A DNA stretch of 64,000 nt, from the NCBI GenBank assembly GCA_002706405.1, contig PALN01000017.1:2329-66328 (forward strand), in the 5' to 3' direction. Position 1 is the first letter of the stretch; each line of letters opens with the position of its first letter. The notes beneath the pieces are model-generated. The model saw only the letters and a program-made list of their open reading frames with translations, was not told the origin of the DNA and searched no databases. This document shows, piece after piece, positions 53,562-63,903 of the stretch. The stretch comes from Rhodospirillaceae bacterium (GTDB lineage Bacteria; Pseudomonadota; Alphaproteobacteria; Rhodospirillales; Casp-alpha2). Position numbers and translations under genes: made by a program.

Positions 53562-54587
53562 ATGTCCGATATTCCCCCTGACATATTCCCCGACAGCCCT
53601 TCGCGGCAGGGGTCGCCGGCCGAGCCGCCGGTGACGACGGCGGAGACGGGAAAGCCGCGCCGCGTGGGCGTCGAGATTGAATTCGCCGGGCTGGACGTGC
53701 CCGCCGCCGCCGACCTGGTCCACGATCATTTCGGCGGCCGGATATCCCGGGCGGACCTGCATCGCCTGATCATCGAAGAAACCGAGTTCGGCGCGTTCGT
53801 GGTCGAATTGGATGCCCAGGTCGTCCATAAGGGCACGGACGACGACGCGGCGGCGAAGACGCCGCTGCTGCCCAAAGACATGGATGCCGCCGCCCGCGAC
53901 GCGCTGGGCAAGGCGGTGACGGGGATTGTGCCGGTCGAGATCGTCACGCCACCCTTGCCCTGGTCCGAGCTGGGCCGCCTGGCCGATGTCACAGAAGCGC
54001 TGCGTCAGGCCGGCGCCAAGGGCACGCACGAAAGCCTGCTGTATGCCTTCGGCTTGCACCTGAACCCGGAATTGCCGGCGACCGACGCGGACACGATCCT
54101 GCGCCACCTCCGGGCCTTCGTCATCCTGGCCGACTGGCTGCGCGAACGGGTCGCGGTCGATCTGACCCGACAGCTGTTGCCGCACGCGGACCCGTTCCCG
54201 AAGGATTATGTCCTGAAGATTCTGGATTCGGGTTATGCCCCGGACCTGGACGGCCTGATCAGCGACTACCTGGATCACAACCCGACCCGCAATCGCGAGT
54301 TGGACATGCTGCCCCTGTTCCGCCATCTGGACGAGGCCGCGGTCACGGCGCGGCTGGACAGTGCCTTGATCAAGGCGCGTCCCACGTTTCATTACCGCCT
54401 GCCCGATTGTGCCCTGGGTGATCCGGACTGGTCGCCGGTCGTCGAATGGGACCGTTGGGTCAGGGTCGAGGAACTGGCTGCGGACCCGGACCGTTTGGCC
54501 TGTTTCGCGGCGGCGCTCAGCGATAATCTTCGCCGTCCGGCGGCGGAACGCTGGCTAGATGAACTGCGAGATTGGCTGACGTCATGA
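53562..54587 (+). CDS. Amidoligase family protein
   Basis: A 341-residue member of the putative amidoligase enzyme family (glutamine-synthetase-like fold). RRVGVEIEFAGLDVPAAADLVHDHFGG near residue 28 is the family's opening strand with the metal-ligand glutamates, and later VPVEIVTPPLPWSELGRLADV and ESLLYAFGLHLNPELP supply more active-site residues. The family is believed to form amide bonds to amines using ATP, in peptide or cell-wall modification. Its stop overlaps the ATG of a class I glutamine-amidotransferase-like gene (ATGA), a pair seen in this family. The substrate is unknown. Confidence 0.82.
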   Translation: MSDIPPDIFPDSPSRQGSPAEPPVTTAETGKPRRVGVEIEFAGLDVPAAADLVHDHFGGRISRADLHRLIIEETEFGAFVVELDAQVVHKGTDDDAAAKTPLLPKDMDAAARDALGKAVTGIVPVEIVTPPLPWSELGRLADVTEALRQAGAKGTHESLLYAFGLHLNPELPATDADTILRHLRAFVILADWLRERVAVDLTRQLLPHADPFPKDYVLKILDSGYAPDLDGLISDYLDHNPTRNRELDMLPLFRHLDEAAVTARLDSALIKARPTFHYRLPDCALGDPDWSPVVEWDRWVRVEELAADPDRLACFAAALSDNLRRPAAERWLDELRDWLTS

Positions 54588-55252
54588 CGGCGCGGCCCCG
54601 CATCGGCGTGACGGTTTCCAACAAGGGCGCCCGGCTGACATGGCTGGCTCATTGGCTGGCGGTGCTGCGCGCCGGCGGGCGGCCCGTGCGTCTGTCGGTG
54701 GGTGGCAGAACCGAGGTTTCCGGCCTGGACGGGCTTGTGATCGGCGGCGGTGACGACATCGGCGCGGCGCTGTACGGCGGTGAGGTCGGCCTGGACGTCC
54801 GGATTGACCCTGCCCGCGACCGAATGGAACAACAGGCGTTGGACGTGGCGCTTCATGCGGACCTGCCGATCCTGGGCGTGTGCCGGGGCGCGCAGATGAT
54901 CAACATCCACCTGGGCGGCAGCTTGCATCAGGATGTCTATGCCGCCTATTCCGGCCTGCCGCGCCTGCGCACGCCGCTGGCGCGCAAGCGGATTTCCGTG
55001 GCGGGGGGAAGCCGCCTCGCCCGTCTGATGGGCGGGGGCCGGATTGCGGTCAACAGCCTGCACCATCAAGCGGTCAAGCGCCTGGGCCGGGGGCTCAAGG
55101 TTTCCGCGCGGGATGCCCACCGGGTCGTGCAGGCCGTGGAAAACCCGGCGGCGGATTTTCTGGTCGGTGTCCAATGGCATCCGGAATTCCTGATCTTCCA
55201 CCGCCGCCATCAGGCGCTCTACCGCGGATTGGTGCGCGCCGCGCGCGGGTGA
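54584..55252 (+). CDS. Gamma-glutamyl hydrolase / class I glutamine amidotransferase-like (peptidase C26)
   Basis: A 222-residue PuuD-like protein with nucleophile cysteine in LGVCRGAQMINIHLGGSLHQD near residue 101 and the His-Glu pair in VGVQWHPEFLIFHRRH. In polyamine breakdown such enzymes cut gamma-glutamyl amides. Here the gene overlaps the amidoligase stop, which suggests it removes or recycles the product of that enzyme, or supplies ammonia to it. The final C-terminus is RAARG. Confidence 0.86.
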   Translation: MTARPRIGVTVSNKGARLTWLAHWLAVLRAGGRPVRLSVGGRTEVSGLDGLVIGGGDDIGAALYGGEVGLDVRIDPARDRMEQQALDVALHADLPILGVCRGAQMINIHLGGSLHQDVYAAYSGLPRLRTPLARKRISVAGGSRLARLMGGGRIAVNSLHHQAVKRLGRGLKVSARDAHRVVQAVENPAADFLVGVQWHPEFLIFHRRHQALYRGLVRAARG

Positions 55253-55296
55253 ATCCACGGGGCGGTGGTGTTATGGAACGGTATGATAAATAAATA

Positions 55297-55320
55297 TTGA
55301 GAATGACTCGCATTCGCATT
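55297..55320. promoter_or_regulatory. Fur-like iron box
   Basis: ATTGAGAATGACTCGCATTC contains the inverted pair GAATG-ACTCG-CATTC and reads close to known Fur boxes such as TGAGAATGATTCGCATT. It sits 27 bases before the start codon of the next gene, in promoter position. Irr and Mur sites look different. Confidence 0.55.
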
Positions 55321-55323
55321 ATG

Positions 55324-55347
55324 TAAGTCTGTGAGGAGACAGACTTA
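55324..55347 (+). promoter_or_regulatory. Hairpin carrying the ribosome-binding site in its loop
   Basis: TAAGTCTGT and ACAGACTTA form a perfect nine-base-pair stem; the loop is GAGGAG, the Shine-Dalgarno sequence. The last stem base is the A of the start codon, so the start codon sits at the base of the stem. It may help or hinder ribosome access under some condition. Confidence 0.6.
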
Positions 55348-55910
55348 TGACCGACCTGACACCCAAGAGAACTTTGTTGAACGCCGGCGAGGGGCTCCTC
55401 TTGTTGGCGATCCGGGCGTGGCGGGGGCTCACCCCGGAAAGCACGCGTTCCGATGGGGCGGGCCGGGATGGGTCGGCAAGGGCCGAGGCCCGAAATGTTC
55501 CCCCGGCTCTTGCCGACGCCGTCGCCGCGTTTCTCGACCTGCTGTGGCGCAGCGATCCCTTCATCGTGCGCTCCAACCCCATTGCCAATAACGGCATGAC
55601 CCTGTTTGAACTGCAGACCATCTACGCCCTTGCCGAATGGCGCAAAGGCAACCACCGCACGGTCCACGAACTTCTGGCATGGTGGTTCCCCGATACGCAG
55701 ATCGCCTATGGCAGGGCGCTTCTGGCCGAGGTGTCCGAGGTGCTTGATGACCTGGGCATCGAATTCCAGCCCAGCAAATGGGTACACGCCCATTTCCTGG
55801 GAAACCGGCCCCGGCAGGCCGGTTCGGGGTCGGTCGTCCCCACCGGCACGCGCATGACCCCGCCGGGGGTCCTGTGGGCCGCCGCGCGGGCGAACCGGAC
55901 CCTGCACTGA
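55347..55910 (+). CDS. Unknown protein, possibly iron-regulated
   Basis: A 187-residue soluble protein that I do not recognise. It has an N-terminal helix LLNAGEGLLLLAIRAWRG, a Gly/Ala/Arg-rich stretch (residues about 33-50) and a central conserved-looking block MTLFELQTIYALAEWRKGNHRTVHELLAWWFPD, which suggests an all-helical domain. The Fur-like box and the hairpin with the ribosome site lie directly ahead. Two ABC ATPase genes follow after 33 bases on the same strand, so it could be part of an iron-dependent uptake unit. No function is claimed. Confidence 0.72.
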   Translation: MTDLTPKRTLLNAGEGLLLLAIRAWRGLTPESTRSDGAGRDGSARAEARNVPPALADAVAAFLDLLWRSDPFIVRSNPIANNGMTLFELQTIYALAEWRKGNHRTVHELLAWWFPDTQIAYGRALLAEVSEVLDDLGIEFQPSKWVHAHFLGNRPRQAGSGSVVPTGTRMTPPGVLWAAARANRTLH

Positions 55911-55943
55911 TCATCCATCCCCATAAAGAAAAAGAGGCAAAAC

Positions 55944-56804
<861 letters not shown>

Positions 56805-56851
56805 TCCCGGCCCACCCAAAGAAACCCTGAAAAACGATTGGGCGAAACATC

Positions 56852-57787
56852 ATGAACGAGATTTCGAACCCCGAGTTCCTGTTGGAAGTCGATAACCTGA
56901 CCACCTACTTCGACATCAAGGACGGCCTGCTGCGCAAAACCATTGCCAGAGTCCACGCGGTGGAAGGCGTGTCCTTTAAGGTCCGGGCGGGGGAAACCCT
57001 GAGCATCGTCGGCGAAAGCGGGTGCGGCAAGACCACCACGGGCCGGACCATCGTCGGCCTGGAAGCGGCGTCTTCGGGCGGCGTCACCTTTCAAGGCCAA
57101 CCCATGGCGTCGCATCGGGGCGGCGATCGGCGGGATTTCTACACCAAGGTTCAGATGATCTTCCAGGACCCCTATTCGTCGCTCAACCCGCGCATGTCCG
57201 TGCGCGACATTCTGGCGGAACCGCTCAGCGTTCATAAGCTTGTGCCCCGCGACGGCATCAATACGCGGGTCGCCGAACTTCTGCGCAAAGTCAATCTGCC
57301 GGCCGACTTCGCGTCACGCTACCCGCACGAATTTTCGGGCGGCCAGCGCCAGCGCATCTCCATCGCCCGGGCCTTGGCCATGGATCCCAAACTGATCATC
57401 TGCGACGAAGCGGTGTCTGCCCTGGACGTCACCATCAAGGCCCAGGTCATCAATCTTCTGATGGACCTGCAGAGTGAGTTGGGCCTGTCTTATCTGTTCA
57501 TCAGCCACGACATGGCGGTGGTGGAGCGGATTAGCCATCGGGTCGCGGTCATGTATCTGGGCCAGATCGTCGAAATCGGCAGCCGCGAGGACATCTTCGA
57601 GACGCCCCGGCATCCCTATACGAAAAAGCTGCTGTCGGCCGTGCCGGTGGCCGATCCTAAATTGCGCCGCAAGGATCGCAAACTGATGGTCGATGAAATT
57701 CCCAGCCCCGTGAAACCGATCGGCTACAGCCCGGAACGGGTTGTGTACGACGAAGTGTCGCCTGGCCACATGGTGGCGCGGACGTAA
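56852..57787 (+). CDS. Oligopeptide-type ABC transporter ATP-binding protein (DppF/OppF-like)
   Basis: A 311-residue ATPase with Walker A GESGCGKTTTG, Q-loop IFQDPYSSLNPRMSV, signature FSGGQRQRIS and Walker B LIICDEAVSALD. The DEA form of Walker B is normal in the DppF branch. The oligopeptide C-terminal segment TKKLLSAVPVADPKLRRKD follows. It pairs with the preceding gene to give the two different nucleotide-binding subunits of one importer. Confidence 0.92.
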   Translation: MNEISNPEFLLEVDNLTTYFDIKDGLLRKTIARVHAVEGVSFKVRAGETLSIVGESGCGKTTTGRTIVGLEAASSGGVTFQGQPMASHRGGDRRDFYTKVQMIFQDPYSSLNPRMSVRDILAEPLSVHKLVPRDGINTRVAELLRKVNLPADFASRYPHEFSGGQRQRISIARALAMDPKLIICDEAVSALDVTIKAQVINLLMDLQSELGLSYLFISHDMAVVERISHRVAVMYLGQIVEIGSREDIFETPRHPYTKKLLSAVPVADPKLRRKDRKLMVDEIPSPVKPIGYSPERVVYDEVSPGHMVART

Positions 57788-57824
57788 CGCCGCCCGTGGG
57801 CCTGGAATACGGCGTGGCGGAGCG

Positions 57825-58229
57825 TCAGGCCGCGCGGCTTTGGATGGATTGTTCGATGCGTTCGCGCAGGAGGTTGACCGTGGCAGGTTTGGTCACGAAG
57901 CCGTCGGCACCAAGGGCGCGGGCCTGAGACACCAGTTCATGGCGCCCGTGGCTGGTCAGGAAGATCACCGGCGTATCACAGATGGTTTGGTCGGCGCTGT
58001 CGCGCAGTTCCTTGAGGAAGGTCAGCCCGTCCATGGGCCGCATTTCGATGTCGCACAGCACGACATTGGGCCGAACGTCGGTCATCGCTTCCAGGCCCGC
58101 TTGGCCGTCGGCGGCGGTTTCGATGCGGCCGAAGCCGATCTGCTCCATCATCTTGCTGACGATGTTCACCACGAATTCCTGATCGTCGATGATCAGTGCG
58201 GTCATGTCGGCAAAAGCAGTGTCGCTCAA
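57825..58229 (-). CDS. Single-domain response regulator (CheY-like)
   Basis: A 134-residue receiver domain: ALIIDDQEFVVNIVSKMMEQIG gives the acidic pair, VVLCDIEMRPMDGLTFL the phospho-acceptor, and VTKPATVNLLRERIEQSI the lysine. There is no output domain, so it acts through partner proteins. TTG 58229 is chosen because GGAGG lies nine bases upstream; ATG 58205 has no such site. It is downstream of the giant hybrid kinase on the same strand, about 200 bases away, and is a likely phospho-acceptor of it. Confidence 0.85.
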   Translation of the reverse strand: MSDTAFADMTALIIDDQEFVVNIVSKMMEQIGFGRIETAADGQAGLEAMTDVRPNVVLCDIEMRPMDGLTFLKELRDSADQTICDTPVIFLTSHGRHELVSQARALGADGFVTKPATVNLLRERIEQSIQSRAA

Positions 58230-58436
58230 GACCGAGTGCCTCCAAATACTTCCGCCACTAGGGCATTCCTTCTGCAACGAGCGCCAAGCGATAGTGCGGT
58301 AACATGAAACAGGTGCAATTAATATTTTCTCAATAATGGTAGCACGACCATTGCGTCTGGCAACGATGTTTCCAACCGGATCGCAACCATAGGTTTCGTC
58401 GTCCGGCCATCGGATATGCGGGAAGATCGGTTGGGG

Positions 58437-61400
58437 TCATGAAATAGAGCGTCGGTCGTGGCCAGACACCGCCTGGGAAACGACGGCAAGTTCCGGTTCG
58501 ATGCGCCGCGAATACTCGGCCGCGCGCGACGTGTCACCGGCGCATAGGAACAATTCGATCTGCTCGCACAAGTTGGCGAACCGCACGGCACCGGCAAGGC
58601 GCGATGTGCCCTTCGCCGCATGGGCGGCCTCGCGGGCACGGGCGAAATCCTGCTCGGCGAAGGCATCCAGCATGTCATCGACCAGGCGGCGCGCATTGCG
58701 GATGTAATCCTCCAGCAAGGGGGCCACCATTGTCTCGTCGCCGCCGACGGCATCATTGATGTAGCGCAGATCCAGGATCGCGTCGTCGCCGAATGGTCCG
58801 CTGCGATGGCTGTCGCGGTCATTGTCGGCCACCGGTTGGCGCAGTTGAACGGCCTTTGGCAGCCAGCGTTGGATAAGTTCGTTCAGGGTCGCGCGGTCGA
58901 CCGGCTTTGGCAGATAGTCGTCCATGCCGGCAGCACGGCAGCGCTCCTTGGTTCCGATCAGGGCGTCGGCGGTCAGGGCGATGATCGGCATGTGGGGTCG
59001 GTCTCCGGCGCGTTCCAGGGTGCGGACTTTTGCCGCCAGTTCGTAGCCGTCCATTTCCGGCATATGGCAGTCGGTGATCAGCATGCCGAAGGATTGGCGG
59101 CGGATGCGGCTCCAGGCGTCGACGCCGTTGGCGGCGGTCTCGACGGCGATTCCCAGCCGCTCCAGCATCATGCAGATGACTTTGCAGTTCACCGGATTGT
59201 CTTCGGCGAACAGGACCAGCGCTCCCTCGGCGCGGGCAAGTTCCTTGTCCGGCGTTGCGTAAAGCGGCAGCGCCGCGGTGTCGGCCACCCGGCGGACGGG
59301 GGCGTGAATCCCGGGCAGGTTGAGCCCCAGCGCCATCGCCCCCGCGTTCCAAATCAATGCGCGTTGAACGGGTTTCGGCACGAACATGTGCTGTCCCGCC
59401 AGACGGTCCGGGTCGACGGACAGAATGTCGCTTCGCGGCATGAGAATGATCGTCTTCGGCGTGATGGGGTCGCCGGCCTTTTCCCGTGCGGCGATGAACC
59501 GGCTGATCCCTTCGCTGCCTCGGTCGTGATCGAGGATCAAAAGGTCGAACTGGTCTCCCACCATCTTGCCGCCGGACGTCAAGCGGCTCAGCGCGCGAAG
59601 GCTCGGAATGATCTCGGTCTTTGCGCCCAGGTGGCGCATATAAATGTCGATGCAATCGGCGGTGCTCGTGTCGCCGGCCAGAATGCCGACATGGTGGCCG
59701 GCGAACGGGCGTCCGATAGCGGCGGTCGGATCACGGCTCGGCAGCATGGAAATGCGGAACCAGAAGGTGGACCCTCGGCCTTCACGGCTGTCGGCGCCGA
59801 TTTCACCGCCCAGCATATCGACCAGTGCCCGGCAAATGGACAGGCCCAATCCGGTTCCGCCGAACCGCCGCATGGTCGAACTGTCACCTTGTTCGAAGGG
59901 CTGGAACAGCTTGCGCTTGTTCTCCTCGGAAATACCGATGCCCGTGTCGCTGATGCGGAACATGAAGCAGGACGCACCGTCCGCCGCCTCATCCGGGCGA
60001 ACGTCGATGTCGATACGGCCATTGTCCGTGAACTTGACCGCATTGCCGACGAGATTGAGAAGAATTTGACGGAGCCGGGTCGGATCGCCGATCAGTTCAT
60101 CCGGTATGGCGGGGTCGATGAACACGCCGAGACGGTTTCGTTTCTCCTCGGCCCGGGGCGCCATAAGCTCGCCGACACCCTCGACCAGATCGCTGAGCCT
60201 GAACGGGCTGAGGTCCAGTTCCAGGCGCCCGGCCTCGATCTTGGAGAAGTCCAGGATGTCGTCGATGATGCCCATTAGCGTGCGGCAGGAATCCTGGATG
60301 ATCGTGAGCATCCCGCGTTGGGTGCCGTTCAGGGCCGTATCGTGCAGCATCTCCGCAACGCCCATGATGCCGTTCATCGGGGTGCGGATTTCATGGCTCA
60401 TGTTGGCAAGGAAGATGGATTTCGCCTTGTTGGCGCTTTCCGCGGTGTCGCGGGCTTCGCGTAGGCGTTCCTCGAACTGTACGCTTTCGGTGATGTCCAC
60501 ATGGATGCCGACGATGCCGCCGTCGGGCAGCCAGCCGCGCCGGGTTTCCACGGTCCGTCCGTTTGTGAGGCGGCGGCGGATGATGAGGTTTTCCGATCTT
60601 CGGATATCGGCGATGTGATTTTCCACGATGTCGTCTGACGATCCTTCCGCATCTCCATAATCACCGCGCTCCACAAGGAAGCGCACGGCATCGCGCAGAC
60701 TGACGCCTTCCCGCACCAAGCCCTCGGGGAAGTCGAACAGATTGAGGTAGTGATCGTTGAACGTGACGAATTTCAGATCGGAATCGAGCACGACGATTCC
60801 GTTGTTCATGGCGCGCACGGCCGTATCGAACAGTTCGGTCTTCTGCTTCAAGTTGGCTTCGATGGTTTTCAACTCGGTGATGTCCGTCGCGGTCACCGTG
60901 GTGCCACCGTCCGAGGTTCGGTTTTCCCGCAACAGGAACCAGCGCCCGTCCGTGAACTCCCGGATAATGGGCGGGCCCGGATTGCGGTGCTCGTACATGC
61001 GCTGTTCCAGGAACTCTTCCTCGCGGCCTTGGGCGTCGGCGATGCGCGGCATGCTCGCGCGGAGGACGTCTTCGAATGTTCCTCCCTGGTCGATAAGGTC
61101 CACGGTCTGGGGGTGTGTGTCGGCGTAGCGCGAGTTCATCAGGACCAGGCGGTCTTCGGCGTCGAACAGGGCGAAACCTTCCTGCAGGCTCTCCAGCGCG
61201 CCGCGCAGTCGTGCCTCGCTCTGTTGCACGGCCAGTTCGGCGCGGCGGCGTTCCTCGACCTCGCGGGTCAATTCCTGGGTCCGTTCTTCGACCCGCTTTT
61301 CGAGGTCGTCACGGGCCTGGCGCAGGGCGTTCTCCGCCCGCATCCGCTCACTGATGTCACGGGAGTAGGCAAAGATGTATTCCTTGCCGTCGTGGTCGAT

Positions 61401-63569
61401 GAAGGTCGATGCGGTCTCCACCGGGAAGGTCGTGCCGTCCTTGCGGCGGTGCTTGCTGAACGACACGCGGTGGCCGTGGGCCTTCATGTAGTCCCAGCGT
61501 TCCTTCCAGTCGTCAGGTGTGCGCTCGGGGTTGATCTGGAACACGGGCATGTTCAGCAACTCTTCGCGGCTATACCCGAGGGCCCGGCACGACGCGTCGT
61601 TGACGTAGATGAAACGGCCCTCCGAATTGACGGCGAAGAAGGGATCGTTGGCCTCCTGCATCGCCGATTCAAGAAGGTAAAGCTGCTGCGTCGCATTGCG
61701 GCTCTTGGTGACGTCGAACAGGACCGTGCACACCGCCGGCCCGTCGCCCCAATCCATCAGGAAGGATCGGTTGTTCAGCCAGACCTCGGTCCCATCCTTG
61801 CGGATGCCCCGGTAGATGTAGTCGCTCGGCGCGTTTTGGCCTTGCATGCGGGCTAGGTCGTAGCCGCGGATACGGGCGACTTCCTCGGGCGCCAGGGTCA
61901 CTTCCAGGCTGCCTTGCTGGAGAAATTCGTTGTGGCTTTCGAAACCGAAGATGCGCAGGAACGCCGGATTGACATAAAGGGGATAGAACCCGCGGTGGAC
62001 GACGATCCCTTGGTTGGCTTCTTCGGTCAGGGTGCGAAAGCGGCGTTCGCTGTCGATCAACGCCTGTTCGCGGGCAAGGCGGCGGGAAATGTCCTGGGCA
62101 AAGGCGAACAGGAACTCCTCGCCGGCGTATTCCATGACGGTCGCCCGCACCTCCACCGGCACGGCAGAGCCGTCCTTCCGCCGGTGGCGGGTATCGAAGC
62201 GGATCTGACCGCCGCGTTTCAACTCCTCCCAGAAGATGTCCCATTCCTTGTCCGGCGGCGGGCCGTCGCTGAAGTCGGGGAACGACATGCCGAGCAGTTC
62301 TTTTTGGGTATAGCCCAGGTGCCTGCAGGTGGCGTCGTTGACGTATAGAATGCGTTGGTCGCGGCGCAGCCAGAACAGGGCCTCGCCCGAATGGGACAGC
62401 GAGAATTCCGTGAACTTTAGGGTTTCCTGCGCCGCTTCCTTGTCGGCGATCTCCCGTTGCAATTCGTAGGTTCGCTCTTCGACCCGCCGTTCCAGTTCCG
62501 ATTGATGGCGTTCCAGGGCTTGTTCGAATTCGGCACGCTCGGTCAAAAGGTCGTTGATTTCGCGGCTGACCAGGGCGAATTCGTCGTTTCCGCGGGCGGG
62601 CAGCATGTTGGTCAGGTCGCCCGATGCGCGGATGTCCAAAAGCTCCCGCTTCAATTGCGCGAAGGGTTGGACGATCAGCCGCCGCATCAGGAAAATGATC
62701 ACGCACATGACGATCAATGACGCCAGCATCGCCATGATGCCCGCGGTGCGAACCGTGTCGGTGCCAAGCCCGTGGATGGTCGACCAAGCGGTGATGGAAT
62801 AAAGTGCCGCCGGATAACCGAACAGGTCTCGTTGCACCAACGCCGCGGTCCATGACCCGTCGTCCGCCCGCTCGATGACCGGTTCGTCCAGGGCCAGGAT
62901 GTGGTTCACCGTCGCCCGTTGGCCGGCCGATAGGCCGGGGGTGATGGGCGTCATTTCCAGAGCGTTGTTCATCTGCCCGGAAATGCGTGATACCGCCGCC
63001 GTATCCATCAGACGCCCAATGATCACTGTTCCCGCCACGGACGGTATGCCAGCTTTGCCCAACAAGGGGACCGCCGTCACCAGCATCGGACCGCTTTCCG
63101 TGGCGATGGTGCCGCGGATATGGCCGATGCCCCGGTTGTGGGCGAGCAGGGGGTGGTCTTTGGGAAATTCGTCGTGCGCAAGGTTGTCCGCGCGGATGGC
63201 GGCACCCGTCTGATGGTTGCGAACTTTCCGGAACACGGTCCGGCCCTGGCGGTCGACGACGATCACCGTGTCGAGCATGAGGGTGTCCAGGATGGCGTCG
63301 GTCAGACGCTGTTCAGCGAAGGAAAGGTCACCGGTTTGGGCGAACCGGGCAAGGGCCTCCCATTGCGCCCAAGTCGATGCGACGGGGTCGAGGCTTTTCA
63401 CCTCGTCGTCGACGATCGCCATGGTGCGCCCGATCTCACGCCGGGTTTCTTGATTTTCGAGCTTGCGGAAGCCCTCGAGGACAACGCGGTCGAGCACGAC
63501 CAGATTGCCGAGCAGCAGCCCGCCCAACACAATCAGCAGAACGGCAACTATTTTGGTTTGGATCGACAT
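58437..63569 (-). CDS. Hybrid sensor histidine kinase with CHASE4-like, HAMP, five PAS, two receiver and Hpt domains
   Basis: A 1710-residue phosphorelay kinase. Order: membrane helix (about 8-30), periplasmic CHASE4-like sensor, second helix (about 272-297), HAMP, coiled coil, then about five PAS domains (about 380-1035; the first three with PAC segments such as RFDTRHRRKDGSAVPVEVRATVMEYAG). Catalytic part: HisKA with His1059 (SHEIRTPMNGIMG), HATPase with NLVGNAVKFTDNG and DTGIGI...GTGLGLSI. A degenerate receiver (Asp1347, no acidic pair visible) and a complete receiver (Asp1500, TDCHMPEMDGYE) follow, then Hpt with His1650 (HAAKGTSRLAG). A full His-Asp-His relay is encoded in one chain. The Hpt could pass phosphate to the downstream CheY-like protein. 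Confidence 0.93.
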   Translation of the reverse strand: MSIQTKIVAVLLIVLGGLLLGNLVVLDRVVLEGFRKLENQETRREIGRTMAIVDDEVKSLDPVASTWAQWEALARFAQTGDLSFAEQRLTDAILDTLMLDTVIVVDRQGRTVFRKVRNHQTGAAIRADNLAHDEFPKDHPLLAHNRGIGHIRGTIATESGPMLVTAVPLLGKAGIPSVAGTVIIGRLMDTAAVSRISGQMNNALEMTPITPGLSAGQRATVNHILALDEPVIERADDGSWTAALVQRDLFGYPAALYSITAWSTIHGLGTDTVRTAGIMAMLASLIVMCVIIFLMRRLIVQPFAQLKRELLDIRASGDLTNMLPARGNDEFALVSREINDLLTERAEFEQALERHQSELERRVEERTYELQREIADKEAAQETLKFTEFSLSHSGEALFWLRRDQRILYVNDATCRHLGYTQKELLGMSFPDFSDGPPPDKEWDIFWEELKRGGQIRFDTRHRRKDGSAVPVEVRATVMEYAGEEFLFAFAQDISRRLAREQALIDSERRFRTLTEEANQGIVVHRGFYPLYVNPAFLRIFGFESHNEFLQQGSLEVTLAPEEVARIRGYDLARMQGQNAPSDYIYRGIRKDGTEVWLNNRSFLMDWGDGPAVCTVLFDVTKSRNATQQLYLLESAMQEANDPFFAVNSEGRFIYVNDASCRALGYSREELLNMPVFQINPERTPDDWKERWDYMKAHGHRVSFSKHRRKDGTTFPVETASTFIDHDGKEYIFAYSRDISERMRAENALRQARDDLEKRVEERTQELTREVEERRRAELAVQQSEARLRGALESLQEGFALFDAEDRLVLMNSRYADTHPQTVDLIDQGGTFEDVLRASMPRIADAQGREEEFLEQRMYEHRNPGPPIIREFTDGRWFLLRENRTSDGGTTVTATDITELKTIEANLKQKTELFDTAVRAMNNGIVVLDSDLKFVTFNDHYLNLFDFPEGLVREGVSLRDAVRFLVERGDYGDAEGSSDDIVENHIADIRRSENLIIRRRLTNGRTVETRRGWLPDGGIVGIHVDITESVQFEERLREARDTAESANKAKSIFLANMSHEIRTPMNGIMGVAEMLHDTALNGTQRGMLTIIQDSCRTLMGIIDDILDFSKIEAGRLELDLSPFRLSDLVEGVGELMAPRAEEKRNRLGVFIDPAIPDELIGDPTRLRQILLNLVGNAVKFTDNGRIDIDVRPDEAADGASCFMFRISDTGIGISEENKRKLFQPFEQGDSSTMRRFGGTGLGLSICRALVDMLGGEIGADSREGRGSTFWFRISMLPSRDPTAAIGRPFAGHHVGILAGDTSTADCIDIYMRHLGAKTEIIPSLRALSRLTSGGKMVGDQFDLLILDHDRGSEGISRFIAAREKAGDPITPKTIILMPRSDILSVDPDRLAGQHMFVPKPVQRALIWNAGAMALGLNLPGIHAPVRRVADTAALPLYATPDKELARAEGALVLFAEDNPVNCKVICMMLERLGIAVETAANGVDAWSRIRRQSFGMLITDCHMPEMDGYELAAKVRTLERAGDRPHMPIIALTADALIGTKERCRAAGMDDYLPKPVDRATLNELIQRWLPKAVQLRQPVADNDRDSHRSGPFGDDAILDLRYINDAVGGDETMVAPLLEDYIRNARRLVDDMLDAFAEQDFARAREAAHAAKGTSRLAGAVRFANLCEQIELFLCAGDTSRAAEYSRRIEPELAVVSQAVSGHDRRSIS

Positions 63570-63903
63570 TCAAACGGCCTCCGAACCTTCTCCCTTCGGC
63601 CGACTGGCCCCTTCTGCGCCAGCGCCCGACATTTTGACACGAATTGGTGGGCCATCACAAACATCGTCGTCGACTGCAGGGGCAGATAATCTGGGCGATG
63701 TCTTTTCATGGGGGGTGGACGTGTGCCTTGCGGACTGTTTTCCGGCTTGTTTCGTGTCGTGGAAACCCTTCCATTTCCGCGCTTGGCCGCTTCGCCCGAA
63801 TCGGCTACGGTTCTTGTTCGGACCTCTTGGGGGGGCTGCTGCGCGGTCGCGGGCCGCGTGGACATTCGATTGAGGAAACAACAACAATGCGTAGGACGCG
63901 GGT
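63570..63903. other. Intergenic stretch of about 330 bases
   Basis: Divergent region between the hybrid kinase and the last gene. Open frames here are short and give Arg/Pro/Gly-rich peptides without family features, so I see no gene. No clear promoter or hairpin was found. A six-codon frame at 63887-63907 (MRRTRV) with GAGGAA upstream ends in an ATGA overlap with the next gene. Confidence 0.5.

Noticed and set aside
57421-57440. DEA instead of DEP in Walker B of the second ABC ATPase as a defect
   Set aside because: The glutamate is kept and DEA is common in the DppF/OppF branch, so it is not a loss of function.
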